A stretch of DNA of 64,000 bases, taken from NCBI GenBank assembly GCA_902585605.1, contig CACIED010000001.1, positions 405,573-469,572 on the forward strand. Reading direction: 5' to 3'. This DNA comes from an uncultured Alphaproteobacteria bacterium (lineage in GTDB: Bacteria > Pseudomonadota > Alphaproteobacteria > HIMB59 > GCA-002718135). Of this stretch, positions 1 through 9,906 are shown piece by piece. Each line of letters begins with the position of its first letter. Position 1 is the first letter of the stretch. The position numbers and the translations under genes were made by a program. The notes beneath the pieces were generated by a model. It searched no databases, was not told the origin of the DNA, and worked only from the letters and a program-made list of their open reading frames with translations.

Positions 1-350
1 CATGATCTATATCCTACATGACAGCTAGCACCACCTTTGACATCAACCCTTAACCAAACACAATCTTGATCATCATCAATTCTTATTTCTTTTATCTTCT
101 GCGTTAATCCACTTGTTTTACCTTTGTGCCAAAGGGTATTTCTACTTCTAGAAAAATAAACAGCTTCACCCAAACTTATAGTTTTTTTAAAAGCTTCTTC
201 ATTCATATAACCTTGCATAAGTAGTTCACCAGATGAAAAATCTGTTGTTACAACTGGTATCAGCCCATTTGAATCAAATTTCGGAGCAAGCTCATTTGAC
301 TCTTCAACTTGTTCTATAGATTTTCTTTTTTCAAATTGAATGTTATTCAT
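1..350 (-). CDS. hisI: Phosphoribosyl-AMP cyclohydrolase, partial (C-terminus off the window)
   Basis: This enzyme opens the purine ring of phosphoribosyl-AMP in histidine biosynthesis and acts in the cytosol. The gene starts at the ATG complementary to 348-350 and runs off the left edge, so about 116 residues are visible. The protein carries the HisI signature: [15 protein letters not shown], then a D-D-D-Q-D metal-binding stretch, then [11 protein letters not shown], where the Cys is a zinc ligand. The N-terminal about 20 residues are charged and poorly conserved, as is usual. It overlaps the hemB stop by 8 bp, so it is probably the last visible gene of the minus-strand cysS-thrS-hemB-hisI run. 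Confidence 0.93.
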   Translation of the reverse strand, partial: MNNIQFEKRKSIEQVEESNELAPKFDSNGLIPVVTTDFSSGELLMQGYMNEEAFKKTISLGEAVYFSRSRNTLWHKGKTSGLTQKIKEIRIDDDQDCVWLRVDVKGGASCHVGYRS

Positions 351-1344
351 TTTTTAATTTTTCAGCAGCTTCTAATGCAAAGTAAGTCAGTATACCATTT
401 GCCCCAGCTCTTTTAAAAGATAAAAGAGATTCCATTACAACTTTTTCATTAAGCCAACCTTTATTAATTGACTCTTTTATCATCGAATATTCACCAGATA
501 CTTGATAGGCAAAAGTTGGAACTTTAAATTCTGATTTTATTCTAGAAATAATATCAAGATAAGGCATACCAGGTTTAACCATTACCATATCTGCACCCTC
601 ACTTATATCTAATCCAACTTCTCTAATAGCTTCATCACTGTTTGATGGATCCATTTGATATGTTAATTTACCATCTTTACCCAAATTAGAACCAGAACCT
701 ATAGCATCTCTAAAAGGTCCATAAAAACCCGAAGCATATTTTGCGGCATAAGAGAGAATAAGGGTATCTGCTAAATTGTTTGAATCTAATGCAGTTCTTA
801 TTCTTCCAACTCTTCCATCCATCATATCCGATGGGGCGATTATATCACAACCAGCATTAGCTTGGACTAGAGCTTGTTGTTCCAAAACCTCCAAAGTTTT
901 ATCATTATCTATTTTATCATTTATAACTAAACCATCATGCCCATGATCAGTAAAAGGATCTAATGCAACATCACATACAATACCAATATTTGGAAAATCT
1001 TTTTTAATACTTTTAATTGATCTGCACACCAAGTTGTTTTCATCTACAGCTAAGCTTCCTTCAGAATTTTTAAGGCCACTTTCAATTTGAGGAAAAATTG
1101 CAATAGCAGGAATTTTAAGTTTAACAGCTTTTTCTACTTCGCTTAAAAGTTTATCAATAGAATGCCTGCTCACACCAGGCATCGAACTGATAGGATCATC
1201 AACTTTGTTTCCCTCGCATACAAATAGAGGCAATATTAAATCATTAACACTAAGTGTATTTTCAGCAACTAAACGACGAGAAAATTCTTTCATTCTATTA
1301 CGTCTAAGTCTTGTACTTGGAAACTTACCTTGCATGTTATTCAT
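343..1344 (-). CDS. hemB: Porphobilinogen synthase (delta-aminolevulinic acid dehydratase)
   Basis: The enzyme condenses two 5-aminolevulinate molecules to porphobilinogen in tetrapyrrole synthesis. At 333 residues it has normal family length. The two Schiff-base lysines are visible in [12 protein letters not shown] (near residue 200) and [10 protein letters not shown] (near 255). The metal site reads [14 protein letters not shown] and lacks the cysteines of zinc-dependent enzymes, which fits the magnesium-dependent type common in alphaproteobacteria. It starts 3 bp after the thrS stop, and its stop overlaps the hisI start, so co-transcription is likely. Confidence 0.97.
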   Translation of the reverse strand: MNNMQGKFPSTRLRRNRMKEFSRRLVAENTLSVNDLILPLFVCEGNKVDDPISSMPGVSRHSIDKLLSEVEKAVKLKIPAIAIFPQIESGLKNSEGSLAVDENNLVCRSIKSIKKDFPNIGIVCDVALDPFTDHGHDGLVINDKIDNDKTLEVLEQQALVQANAGCDIIAPSDMMDGRVGRIRTALDSNNLADTLILSYAAKYASGFYGPFRDAIGSGSNLGKDGKLTYQMDPSNSDEAIREVGLDISEGADMVMVKPGMPYLDIISRIKSEFKVPTFAYQVSGEYSMIKESINKGWLNEKVVMESLLSFKRAGANGILTYFALEAAEKLKNE

Positions 1345-1347
1345 TTT

Positions 1348-3273
1348 TTACTCTATTGGTGATTTTGCTTCTTTAAATAAGCTAGTAACAATATCTTCTA
1401 ATTTAAAGGTCTTTGTTTCAGAAGATCCAATTCTCCTAACAGATACTGTTTTGTCTTGATCCTCTTTTTTTCCAACAGCGATAATTGCTGGCACCTTACT
1501 ATTACTGTGTTCACGTATTTTATAACCAATTTTTTCATTACGCGTATCTATTTCGGCTCTAATTCCTTTTGATACTAATGCTTTTTGTACTTCATATGCA
1601 TACTCATCAGTATCAGATGTAATTGTAGCAACTACTGCTTGCAATGGTGAAAGCCAAAAGGGAAGATGGCCTGCATAATGTTCAATTAGAATGCCAGTGA
1701 ATCTCTCTAAGGAACCAAATAAAGCCCTATGCAACATGACTGGTATTTTTTTATTACCATCTTCTCCAATATAAGTAGCTCCCAATCTTCCAGGCAAATT
1801 TAAATCTACCTGCAGTGTTCCGCATTGCCAGTCTCTGCCAATTGCATCACGTAAAACAAACTCTAATTTTGGACCGTAAAATGCACCTTCTCCTGGGTTG
1901 AGTGTGTACTCAAGACCTGTTGCTTCCATGGCTTGCATTAATGCAGCCTCAGCTTTATCCCAAATAGCATCATCCCCTACGCGTTTTTCAGGACGGTCAG
2001 AAAATTTAATTCTAACATTATCGAAACCAAAGTCCTTATAGATACTAAGTATCAAATCACATACCGTTTTACTTTCTTGTGTAATTTGATCTTCTGTACA
2101 AAATATATGTGCATCATCTTGTGTGAATGCTCTCACCCTCATTAATCCATGAAGTGCACCAGACGGTTCATAACGATGTACTTTTCCAAATTCTGATAAT
2201 AGAAATGGTAAGTCTCTATAACTTTTTAATCCTTGTTTAAAAATTTCTACAGCACCAGGGCAATTCATTGGTTTGATAGCATAAATTTTATCGTCTTTAG
2301 CTTCAGTTCTAAACATCATGTCACTAAATTTGTCCCAGTGACCTGACGTTTCCCATAGTGACTTGTCCATCATGTCTGGCGTATTAGTTTCTACATAACC
2401 TGCCTTGTCTTGTCTGTTTCGCATATAATTTATTAACGATTGGAATAATGTCCAACCCTTAGGATGCCAAAACACAGCTCCAGGAGCCTCTTCCTGAAAA
2501 TGAAATAAATCCATTTCTCTTCCCAGTTTTCGGTGATCTCTTTTTTCTGCTTCTTCAATTTGTAAAAGGTGTTGTTCAAGATCTTTTTCTGTTGCCCAGG
2601 CTGTTCCATAAATTCTTGTTAACATTGCATTAGATGAATCACCTCGCCAGTAAGCACCAGCAACTTTCATTAATTTAAATGCTTTACCAATTTGTTTTGT
2701 TGAAACCATATGAGGGCCTTTACACAAGTCTAACCAATCACCTTGTTTATAAATACTGATTTCCTCATTATCAGGAAGATCATTAATTAATTCAACTTTG
2801 TAGTTCTCACCTTTATCTTTAAAATGTTTTATTGATTCTTCTTTAGACCATACTTCTCTTATAAAATTTTTATTTCTTTGAATGATATCGTGCATCTTCT
2901 TTTCAATTTTTGGAAGATCAGAAGCAGTAAAAGGTTCATCTCTTGCAAAATCATAATAAAAACCATTTTCAATTGCTGGACCAATTGTAACTTGTGTTTC
3001 AGGGAATAATTCTTGAACAGCTTCTGCCATTACATGAGCACAATCATGTCGTATTAATTGAAGTGCTTCCTTGCTATCCCTTTTTAAAATTGCTACAGAT
3101 GCATCACTATTAATAGGTAAACTGATATCTTTTATGTCATTATTGATTTTTATAGCGACTGATTCTTTGGCAAGAGATTTAGAAATTTGTGATGCTAACT
3201 CAAGACCATTGATGCCCTTATCAACTTCCTTTTTATTTCCATCTGGAAATGTAATTGTTATCTTTTCACTCAT
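1348..3273 (-). CDS. thrS: Threonyl-tRNA synthetase
   Basis: It charges tRNA-Thr. The 641 residues carry the full bacterial domain set: TGS domain (about 1-65), editing domain with [12 protein letters not shown] (near 80), class II catalytic core with the zinc-site region [10 protein letters not shown] and [12 protein letters not shown], and a C-terminal anticodon-binding domain. No domain is truncated. Its start overlaps the cysS stop by 4 bp (ATGA), indicating translational coupling. No T-box or leader is visible because the gene sits inside an operon. Confidence 0.98.
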   Translation of the reverse strand: MSEKITITFPDGNKKEVDKGINGLELASQISKSLAKESVAIKINNDIKDISLPINSDASVAILKRDSKEALQLIRHDCAHVMAEAVQELFPETQVTIGPAIENGFYYDFARDEPFTASDLPKIEKKMHDIIQRNKNFIREVWSKEESIKHFKDKGENYKVELINDLPDNEEISIYKQGDWLDLCKGPHMVSTKQIGKAFKLMKVAGAYWRGDSSNAMLTRIYGTAWATEKDLEQHLLQIEEAEKRDHRKLGREMDLFHFQEEAPGAVFWHPKGWTLFQSLINYMRNRQDKAGYVETNTPDMMDKSLWETSGHWDKFSDMMFRTEAKDDKIYAIKPMNCPGAVEIFKQGLKSYRDLPFLLSEFGKVHRYEPSGALHGLMRVRAFTQDDAHIFCTEDQITQESKTVCDLILSIYKDFGFDNVRIKFSDRPEKRVGDDAIWDKAEAALMQAMEATGLEYTLNPGEGAFYGPKLEFVLRDAIGRDWQCGTLQVDLNLPGRLGATYIGEDGNKKIPVMLHRALFGSLERFTGILIEHYAGHLPFWLSPLQAVVATITSDTDEYAYEVQKALVSKGIRAEIDTRNEKIGYKIREHSNSKVPAIIAVGKKEDQDKTVSVRRIGSSETKTFKLEDIVTSLFKEAKSPIE

Positions 3274-4655
3274 CTAGATTTCCGCCAAATCGTTCCCTTA
3301 TTAGTATCTTCTATTTCTATGCCTTTATCTTTTAATGTGTCCCTAATAGTATCTGCCAAATTAAAATTTTTACTGCGTCTAGCTTCATTACGTTCATTTA
3401 TCAACCTTTCAATTTCTTCAGCATTTTCAGTATCTTTTTGATTATAACCTAACCAATTTCCTGGATCATCTTCAAGAATACCTAATATTTTACCAGCAGA
3501 AAGAAGATTATTTTTTATTTCTTTTTTTCTTTCATCTGATGCAGATGAAGCGTCATTTGCCTCTTCATTAAGTTTTGCAATGACTTTAGGTGTATTCAAA
3601 TCATCTAAAAATGATTCCATTATAGAATCAGAAGGTAACTTAAGATCTGCTTCAACATCTGATAACTCTAATAGAACTCTATAAAGTCGATCTATCATTT
3701 TGCTATTTTGTTCAATGATTTCTTCTGTCCAGTTCAATGGTTGTTTGTAATGAGCTGATAACAATGTTAATCGCAAAACCTCTCCCTTGTATTTTTTATT
3801 GAGATCATGAACGAGTTTAATATTGCCAATTGACTTTGACATTTTTTCTCCCTCAACATTAACAAATCCATTATGAAACCAATAAGTTGCAAAATCTTTA
3901 GGATCTTTATTTTCTGATATGGAACAAGTTTGTGCTATTTCATTTTCATGATGAGGAAACACCAAGTCAATACCACCGCTATGGATATCAAAAGGAAGAC
4001 CTAATGATTTTTCTGACATAACGGAGCATTCTAAATGCCATCCTGGTCTTCCAAATCCCCAAGGTGAATCCCACCCAGGTAAGGGTGAAGGAGATGGTTT
4101 CCATAAAATAAAATCTGCAGGATCTTTTTTGAAAGGTGCCACTTCAACACGGCTTCCAGCTATTTGTTCATCTCTATTTCTTTTTGAAAGAATTCCATAA
4201 TTATCAAAACTAGGTACATGAAATAAAACATGACCTTCTTTTTCATAAGCTTTATTTTCATCAATTAATCTTTTTATTAATTCGATCATTTCTTTAATAT
4301 GATCAGTTGCTCTTGGTTGAATATCAGGAAGATTAACACCGAGTGCGCTCATGTCATTATTGTAAATCTCTGTATATTTATTTGTGATAACACTTATGTC
4401 CTCACCTGTTTCTTTAGAAGCTTCTATAATCTTGTCATCAATATCAGTGATATTAGACACATAGGTCACTTGTTTAAATTGTGTTTTTAATACACGGACT
4501 AATAAATCATTTACAACTGCCATACGCGCATTACCTATGTGCGCAAAATTGTAAACAGTTGGACCACACGCATATATTCTTACATGATCTGGATTGACTG
4601 GTTTAAAAAATTCTTTTTTACCACTTAATGTGTTTTGTAACTGTAATGACATCAA
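3270..4655 (-). CDS. cysS: Cysteinyl-tRNA synthetase
   Basis: It charges tRNA-Cys. The 461 residues include the class I signature FAHIGNAR after CGPTVYN (zinc Cys near residue 30), the zinc-site stretch [10 protein letters not shown] and HHENEIAQ, and the KMSKS loop in [10 protein letters not shown]. The first two codons are both Met (4655 and 4652), so the exact start is uncertain by one codon. It follows the DUF2141 gene by 8 bp and overlaps thrS by 4 bp. Confidence 0.97.
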   Translation of the reverse strand: MMSLQLQNTLSGKKEFFKPVNPDHVRIYACGPTVYNFAHIGNARMAVVNDLLVRVLKTQFKQVTYVSNITDIDDKIIEASKETGEDISVITNKYTEIYNNDMSALGVNLPDIQPRATDHIKEMIELIKRLIDENKAYEKEGHVLFHVPSFDNYGILSKRNRDEQIAGSRVEVAPFKKDPADFILWKPSPSPLPGWDSPWGFGRPGWHLECSVMSEKSLGLPFDIHSGGIDLVFPHHENEIAQTCSISENKDPKDFATYWFHNGFVNVEGEKMSKSIGNIKLVHDLNKKYKGEVLRLTLLSAHYKQPLNWTEEIIEQNSKMIDRLYRVLLELSDVEADLKLPSDSIMESFLDDLNTPKVIAKLNEEANDASSASDERKKEIKNNLLSAGKILGILEDDPGNWLGYNQKDTENAEEIERLINERNEARRSKNFNLADTIRDTLKDKGIEIEDTNKGTIWRKSR

Positions 4656-4663
4656 TATAATTT

Positions 4664-5086
4664 TTAATAATTAAGTTCTATTACCACGGGTTCGCCATGA
4701 ACTAAAATGATTGCAGCTTTTTCAAATGACGGAGGACCTTTTGGCTGATAATTATTACTAAAGGCAAAACCTTCTTTTGGTCTCCAGAATAACCCAGTCT
4801 TTAATTTTCCGTCTGAATCTTCATCGTGATAGGCAACAATTGCTATTTTTCCTTCATGGATCTTACTCAAAGGAACAACAACCTCGCCCTTTTGCACTCT
4901 TTTTCTAACGCTCTCAATAGCTAATTCTTCATCCAAAAAGCTTTCTTTTGAGTCATATATCTTAACATCAATGTAGCCATCACCATGTTCTACATTTGGA
5001 AAAATGATAGTTCCATGTGCAAAAAGACCTAAAGACCATGTGACTGTTAAGCCAAAAAAGAATATTTTAGTAAAAAAACTTTTCAT
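4664..5086 (-). CDS. DUF2141 family exported protein
   Basis: The 140-residue protein has an N-terminal hydrophobic signal segment (about 5-23) ending before HGTIIF. The rest matches the DUF2141 pattern: a small beta-rich domain with VDVKIYDS-like strand, AYHDEDSDGKLKTG and FSNNYQPKGPPSFEKAA. Its function is unknown in the family. I infer a periplasmic location from the signal segment. It is first in the minus-strand run toward cysS and is divergent from pabB across only 28 bp, which must hold both promoters. Confidence 0.8.
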   Translation of the reverse strand: MKSFFTKIFFFGLTVTWSLGLFAHGTIIFPNVEHGDGYIDVKIYDSKESFLDEELAIESVRKRVQKGEVVVPLSKIHEGKIAIVAYHDEDSDGKLKTGLFWRPKEGFAFSNNYQPKGPPSFEKAAIILVHGEPVVIELNY

Positions 5087-5114
5087 ATAAGTATCCTAAT
5101 TATAATAGAATCAA

Positions 5115-6320
5115 GTGCTGAACAATAAAGAATATCTAAATAGACTATATCAATCAGATAAACCTCTTATAATTTATAAAACTGATAAGGGTTACGACAT
5201 CTATACTGATTTTTCTAAAAGAATTATTATTAATAAAAAAAATCTGAAATATTTTCTTAATATCCAATCAAAATCAAAAAAAACTAAGATTGAAGAATTG
5301 AATTGTTATGTTGGTTTCTTTGGTTATAAACTTCTTTGTGAAAATATAGGAATAAAGTTTCCAAAACAGCGATCTAAAAACTTTCATAGCGGTGTATTTT
5401 ACAAGCCACAAACTAAAATTAGTATTGGTAAAAAAATAATAATCAAAAGCATTAAACCCAATTTTAGAAATATAAGTATCAATACGAAAAAATATTTACA
5501 GTTAAATAAAAAGTTTAATCTTAATTTATCTTTAAAGCAGTACTCTAAGATATTTAACGATTTCTCTAAAAATATTAAACAGGGAAAAACTTATCAAATT
5601 AAAATAGCTCAAACATATTCGAAGAAAGGTAATATCAATTCTATTGATCTTTTTTGGAAGCTAATGAAAATGAATGAATCGCCTGAAAGTTTTCTTATCA
5701 GGGAAAAAGACTATAATATCGTAAGTTGTTCACCAGAGACACTCATATTGAAAAAAGATAACACAATTAGAACTAAACCTATTGCTGGAACATTAAGAAA
5801 AACAAAGCAGTTAAATAAAAATAAAGCTCTCACATTTTTTAAAAGAAATGAAAAAGAAACTAAAGAACATAATATGATTGTTGATATGGAAAGAAATGAT
5901 CTGTCTAAAATTTGTAAAACTGGATCTGTAAAAATAGATAAACTAAAAAAAGTTGAGGAATATCGAGATCTTTTTCATTACGTTACGACAATTAAGGGAG
6001 TTATAAAAAATAAAATGAGTAACCATGATATAATTTCTTCTTTAATGCCAGGTGGTTCAGTCATTGGTTGTCCAAAAATTAGTACTATTCAACTTCTAAA
6101 TAGAAAAGAAAAATTTGACAGAAATATTTATACAGGCAGTTTTGGAATTATACATTCAAATGGTGATATGCGATTTAACATAATGATTAGAACACTACTT
6201 AATTTTAAAAATGATATCGAATTATCAGTTGCTAGTGGTGTGATCTTAGGCAGTACTGCAAAAAAAGAATATAATGAAAATTATATTAAAGCTAAATCAC
6301 TTTTAGATCTATTTAACTAA
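5115..6320 (+). CDS. pabB: Aminodeoxychorismate synthase component I (PabB/TrpE family)
   Basis: The protein is 401 residues and of the chorismate-binding family. With PabA it should make 4-amino-4-deoxychorismate for folate. Motifs seen are PESFLI, CSPETLI, KTKPIAGT, DMERNDLSKI, MPGGSVIGCPK and YTGSFGII. The motif PIAGT has Ala, as in anthranilate synthase TrpE, where E. coli PabB has PIKGT. The assignment to PabB rather than TrpE therefore rests on its place at the head of pabB-pabA-pabC-folP-folB-folK. The start is a GTG at 5115 with no strong ribosome-binding site, so it is uncertain. The protein is very Lys/Asn-rich. Confidence 0.85.
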   Translation: MLNNKEYLNRLYQSDKPLIIYKTDKGYDIYTDFSKRIIINKKNLKYFLNIQSKSKKTKIEELNCYVGFFGYKLLCENIGIKFPKQRSKNFHSGVFYKPQTKISIGKKIIIKSIKPNFRNISINTKKYLQLNKKFNLNLSLKQYSKIFNDFSKNIKQGKTYQIKIAQTYSKKGNINSIDLFWKLMKMNESPESFLIREKDYNIVSCSPETLILKKDNTIRTKPIAGTLRKTKQLNKNKALTFFKRNEKETKEHNMIVDMERNDLSKICKTGSVKIDKLKKVEEYRDLFHYVTTIKGVIKNKMSNHDIISSLMPGGSVIGCPKISTIQLLNRKEKFDRNIYTGSFGIIHSNGDMRFNIMIRTLLNFKNDIELSVASGVILGSTAKKEYNENYIKAKSLLDLFN

Positions 6321-6877
6321 TGATTTATCTCATTGATCACGAAGATTCATTCACATACAATTTAGCTCATCTACTAGATAGTATTGAGCCAACATTTGTT
6401 TCAAATTATTATGAAATAGATCAAGTAAAACTAGAAAAATCTTCAACCATCGTTCTTTCACCAGGCCCTGGTGAACCAAAAGATTATCCATTAACAACTA
6501 AGATTTACAATAAATATAAAGGAAAGAAAAAAATATTAGGAATATGTTTAGGTTTCCAACAAATAGTTTTTTGTGAAGGAGCTAAAATAGTTCAACAAAA
6601 AAATATTCTTCATGGTTATCAGAGTCATATAAAAGTTACTAACGATAAATCAATTTTTAAAAAAAATTTTAATTTTTTAGGAGGTCGATACCATTCCTTA
6701 AAAATGGCTGAACCATTTGTTTCTCAATCAATGATAATTACAATGCGTTGTGTAAAAACAAATGTAGCAATGGCGGTTGAAGATGATATTAATAAAGTCT
6801 ATGGATTACAGTTTCACCCAGATTCATTTTTAACTCCAAATGGAAAATATCTTATTAAAAAAATCCTTTCACACTAA
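6320..6877 (+). CDS. pabA: Aminodeoxychorismate synthase glutamine amidotransferase component
   Basis: This class I glutamine amidotransferase supplies ammonia to PabB. At 185 residues it has the expected size. It shows DHEDSFTYNLAH at the N-terminus, SPGPGEP (near 48), and the nucleophile elbow GICLGFQQ (Cys near 76). The late motif is FHPDSFLT: the catalytic His is present, but the triad Glu of the usual HPES is Asp. It overlaps the pabB stop by 1 base and the pabC start by 38 bp. TrpG is the alternative, but gene context favours folate. Confidence 0.87.
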   Translation: MIYLIDHEDSFTYNLAHLLDSIEPTFVSNYYEIDQVKLEKSSTIVLSPGPGEPKDYPLTTKIYNKYKGKKKILGICLGFQQIVFCEGAKIVQQKNILHGYQSHIKVTNDKSIFKKNFNFLGGRYHSLKMAEPFVSQSMIITMRCVKTNVAMAVEDDINKVYGLQFHPDSFLTPNGKYLIKKILSH

Positions 6878-7595
6878 GAATTTTAAATTACTTAAGTTCA
6901 ATTCTCTTTGGGGATACAAGGGCATCTTTACAACCATTAGACTATTTGGCAAAGAGCCAAATTTTATCTTAGTTGATCAGCATTTAAAAAAACTAAATAA
7001 AGATTTAAGATATTTTGGCATTGATATTAAAATTTCAAAAAATTTTTTAACCAATTTTTTAAATAAATATTCTAAAATTAAAAATTACGACCACCTATTA
7101 AGAATTGCAGTCACAAAAAAAATAATCTCATTATCTGTACGTAAACGAAACAAAGACCATAAGTATTTTACTGCAGAATTTTTTAGATTCCAAAGGGCTT
7201 TACCTAATTTTAAAAACTTACAGTACAAAAAAATAATTTCTTTACAAAAAAAAATTAATTTACAAAAAGAAGAGATTCTTTTTTACTTTAACAATAAAAT
7301 TTTAGAAGGCTCTACGACCAATTTAATTTTTGTAAATGATAATAAATTATTTATTCCAAAAAATTACTATTATTATGGAATTACTCTAGAATACTTAATT
7401 AAAAATCTCCCTTATAAAATTTATAGAACAGATATTAATATTTCTAGTTTACACCAATTTAGTGAAATACTTTTAGTTGGTTCTGGTAAAGGTGTGGTTA
7501 GTATTTCTTTTATTAAACAATTTAATTGGTATAGGTCTTCAATGAAAATATATAATTTTTTATCAAAAAAATATTCAAAAATATTATTGAAATGA
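6840..7595 (+). CDS. pabC: Aminodeoxychorismate lyase (PLP fold-type IV)
   Basis: PabC releases pyruvate from aminodeoxychorismate to give p-aminobenzoate. The 251-residue protein is of class IV aminotransferase type, with SLWGYKGIFTTIR near residue 22 (matching the family's DG-FET-R), EGSTTNLIF near 155 and VGSGKGVVSI near 215. It is divergent and Lys-rich, so sequence support is weaker than for its neighbours. The order between pabA and folP carries much of the call. The start overlaps pabA by 38 bp and a later start is possible. Confidence 0.75.
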   Translation: MENILLKKSFHTKNFKLLKFNSLWGYKGIFTTIRLFGKEPNFILVDQHLKKLNKDLRYFGIDIKISKNFLTNFLNKYSKIKNYDHLLRIAVTKKIISLSVRKRNKDHKYFTAEFFRFQRALPNFKNLQYKKIISLQKKINLQKEEILFYFNNKILEGSTTNLIFVNDNKLFIPKNYYYYGITLEYLIKNLPYKIYRTDINISSLHQFSEILLVGSGKGVVSISFIKQFNWYRSSMKIYNFLSKKYSKILLK

Positions 7596-8410
7596 AATTA
7601 GGGAAATATAATTTTAAACTTACTAGTCCAACGGTAATGGGAATATGCAATGTCACTCCTGACTCTTTTAGTGATGGTGGAAAGAGTTTTAAAAGTTCAG
7701 ATGCACTAAAAAATATTAAAGAAATGGTTAAAAATGGAGCAAGTATTATTGACATTGGGGCAGAAAGTACAAGACCTGGCTCAGATCCATTAACACACAT
7801 AGAAGAAGTTAAAAGATTAGAACCGATATTAAAAAAATTGCCAAAAAATAAATTTGTCATATCGGTTGATACTAATAAAATTGAAACTCAAGAATATGCA
7901 CTGAATATGGGAGCACATATTATAAATGATGTCTTCGGCGGCTCAGAAGATTTATTCTATTTAACTAAAAAATTTAAAACTGGTTTAATTTTAATGCACA
8001 CACCTGCACCACCCAAAACTATGCAAAAGAAAATACACTCATATAATAATGTTGTACAAGATATTAAAAAAATATTTCTTCAGAAAATTAAACAATTAGA
8101 AAAAATAAAAATTCCTTCATCCAAAGTATGGTTTGACCCAGGTATTGGTTTTGGTAAAAATTTAAAACAGAATATTGAAATCATGCAAAAAATTAATCAG
8201 TTTAAGTTTAAGGGATATGGATTATTATTAGGATCATCTAGAAAAAGCTGGATCAACTCCATAGATAAAAGTGAAACAAATCAAAGATTGGGAGGTTCAA
8301 TCGCTTCTGCATTATATTGTTATCAAAAGGGAGTTGATATATTTAGAGTTCACGACATAAAAGAAACGTCTCAATCATTAAAAATTTTTGAAAAACTATG
8401 TTCAAAGTAG
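7592..8410 (+). CDS. folP: Dihydropteroate synthase
   Basis: It joins p-aminobenzoate to the pterin diphosphate. The 272 residues show all family landmarks: MGICNVTPDSFSDGG (near 17), IDIGAESTRPGS (near 55), DPGIGFGKN (near 182), GSSRKSW (near 214) and a final RVHD. It is the sulfonamide-target enzyme family, and no unusual residues are apparent. It overlaps pabC by 4 bp and folB by 13 bp. Confidence 0.96.
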   Translation: MKLGKYNFKLTSPTVMGICNVTPDSFSDGGKSFKSSDALKNIKEMVKNGASIIDIGAESTRPGSDPLTHIEEVKRLEPILKKLPKNKFVISVDTNKIETQEYALNMGAHIINDVFGGSEDLFYLTKKFKTGLILMHTPAPPKTMQKKIHSYNNVVQDIKKIFLQKIKQLEKIKIPSSKVWFDPGIGFGKNLKQNIEIMQKINQFKFKGYGLLLGSSRKSWINSIDKSETNQRLGGSIASALYCYQKGVDIFRVHDIKETSQSLKIFEKLCSK

Positions 8411-8742
8411 AAATTAAAAACTTATCCATCAGTGCAAATATAGGTATCACTGCTCAAGAGAGAAAGAAAAAACAGTTGTTAAAGGTAACATTAGAATTTA
8501 GTTATCCTGTCAAAAACTCACTAGATTTAAACAATATAAATAATGTTAAGGATTATTCATCTATTACAAAATATTTAAAAACTTTCATAAAGGAATCTCA
8601 ATCACATACTCTTGAGCATTTAATAATAAAAACATCCAATGCTCTTGAAAAAAAATTTAAAATAAAAAAAGTTAAAATTACAATTAATAAAACAGCTGTA
8701 GCAAAAAAATATGGAGCTGAATCTCTAAGTGTATCAAACTGA
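8398..8742 (+). CDS. folB: Dihydroneopterin aldolase
   Basis: It converts dihydroneopterin to hydroxymethyl-dihydropterin. The protein has 114 residues, matching the small FolB family. ANIGITAQERKKKQ near residue 13 includes the conserved Gly-Ile and Glu-Arg. DYSSITKYL and HTLEHLI follow in the middle, and INKTAVAKKYGAESLSV closes the protein. It overlaps folP upstream and folK downstream. Confidence 0.9.
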   Translation: MFKVEIKNLSISANIGITAQERKKKQLLKVTLEFSYPVKNSLDLNNINNVKDYSSITKYLKTFIKESQSHTLEHLIIKTSNALEKKFKIKKVKITINKTAVAKKYGAESLSVSN

Positions 8743-9229
8743 AACAATAATCGCACTTGGCTCAAATCTAGGTAATGCTATATTTAATTTACGTTGTGCC
8801 GTTAGAGAATTAGAAAATATTGGTAATATAAAAAAATTTGCAAATATTTATATTTCTTCACCCTATGGATATAAATTGCAAAGTAATTTTTATAACACAG
8901 CAATAAAACTAGCAACAAATCAACAACCATTAGAATTAATAAATAATGTTAATGAAATTGAAAAAAAATTAAAAAAAAACAAAAAAATTATTAATGGACC
9001 AAGAACTATTGATTTGGATATTATTTTCTTTGGTAAACAAGTATATAATAAAAAAAATTTAATAATTCCCCATCCAAGAGCTACAGAAAGAGATTTTGTG
9101 TTATTACCAATACTTGATATTGATCCTTTTTTTAGACATCCAATTGAAAAAAAAACAGTAAAAGTATTATTTAGAGAATTAAAAAATCAATATATTATTA
9201 ATCAGTTATCCTACCGAAATTTGATTTAA
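8729..9229 (+). CDS. folK: 2-amino-4-hydroxy-6-hydroxymethyldihydropteridine pyrophosphokinase
   Basis: HPPK transfers pyrophosphate to the hydroxymethyl pterin just before FolP. The 166-residue protein starts at a GTG inside the folB end. Motifs are IALGSNLGNA at the N-terminus, GPRTIDLDIIFFG (near 90, with the two metal-binding Asp) and IPHPRATERDFVLLPI. It closes the folate operon, and its last 24 bp overlap the convergent TrpF-like gene. Confidence 0.93.
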   Translation: MYQTETIIALGSNLGNAIFNLRCAVRELENIGNIKKFANIYISSPYGYKLQSNFYNTAIKLATNQQPLELINNVNEIEKKLKKNKKIINGPRTIDLDIIFFGKQVYNKKNLIIPHPRATERDFVLLPILDIDPFFRHPIEKKTVKVLFRELKNQYIINQLSYRNLI

Positions 9230-9856
9230 AAAATCTTTAAGTTTTGACTTAGAGATTAAATTTCTTTCATTTTTTAAACTTCTCGAAATATCTAATCCAA
9301 ATGGTGTAATCTGTTTAAGTATTTTGGAAACATTTTTTTTATCTATTCCACCACCAACGTAGACTGGAATATTTTTATTTTTTATAAATTGTATTTGTTT
9401 TAAACTTTTCTTTAGAGAGTATTTTTTAATACTTTTTTTCTTATAAACATTCATATCAAAATAAATTACATCAACTATTTCTCTTATTGACTGAATATAT
9501 TTTTTATCAAAGTTTTCAGGATTAATGGCAATACCAATTTTTAATTTTTTAAATATTTGTTTTATTTTTAATAATTCATTTTTAGAAAAATGATAAGAGC
9601 ATGATATTGTTTTTGGTTTGGTAAAATCGATCTGCTTGATAATTTCATCTATTGAATAAAACCTTGTTAAAAGGACTGATTCAATATTATAATAATCACA
9701 TTCTTTTATTAACTTTTTAATATTTTTATCATTTGTTGTATTAGGACCATTAAGATTATTGCTTGCAAATCCCAGACTTTTCACATTATTTTGATAAGCT
9801 TTTAAAATAGAGGCTTTGTTTGTTATGCCACAAATTTTCAAATTGATTTTATTCAT
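9206..9856 (-). CDS. TrpF-like (phosphoribosylanthranilate isomerase family) protein, degenerate
   Basis: The protein is 216 residues with the TrpF fold signature: KICGITN at the N-terminus (with the catalytic-type Cys), YFDMN near 133, YVGGGIDKKNV near 168 and PFGLDISRSLK near 188. It departs from working TrpF enzymes at two places. The early S-x-R phosphate or substrate stretch is replaced by an Asn/Gly/Thr-rich one. The Gly-Gly-x-Gly loop after the catalytic Asp is replaced by a Lys-rich stretch. It could be a fast-evolving TrpF or a protein with another job. It sits alone on the minus strand, convergent with folK. Confidence 0.6.
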   Translation of the reverse strand: MNKINLKICGITNKASILKAYQNNVKSLGFASNNLNGPNTTNDKNIKKLIKECDYYNIESVLLTRFYSIDEIIKQIDFTKPKTISCSYHFSKNELLKIKQIFKKLKIGIAINPENFDKKYIQSIREIVDVIYFDMNVYKKKSIKKYSLKKSLKQIQFIKNKNIPVYVGGGIDKKNVSKILKQITPFGLDISRSLKNERNLISKSKLKDFLNQISVG

Positions 9857-9906
9857 ATGTTTATTTAAGTTAAATATTATTAATCAAAATAACGATAAAA
9901 TCTATT

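Noticed and set aside
1205..1459. Plus-strand open frame across hemB and thrS
   Set aside because: Shadow of two well-supported minus-strand genes; no family features.
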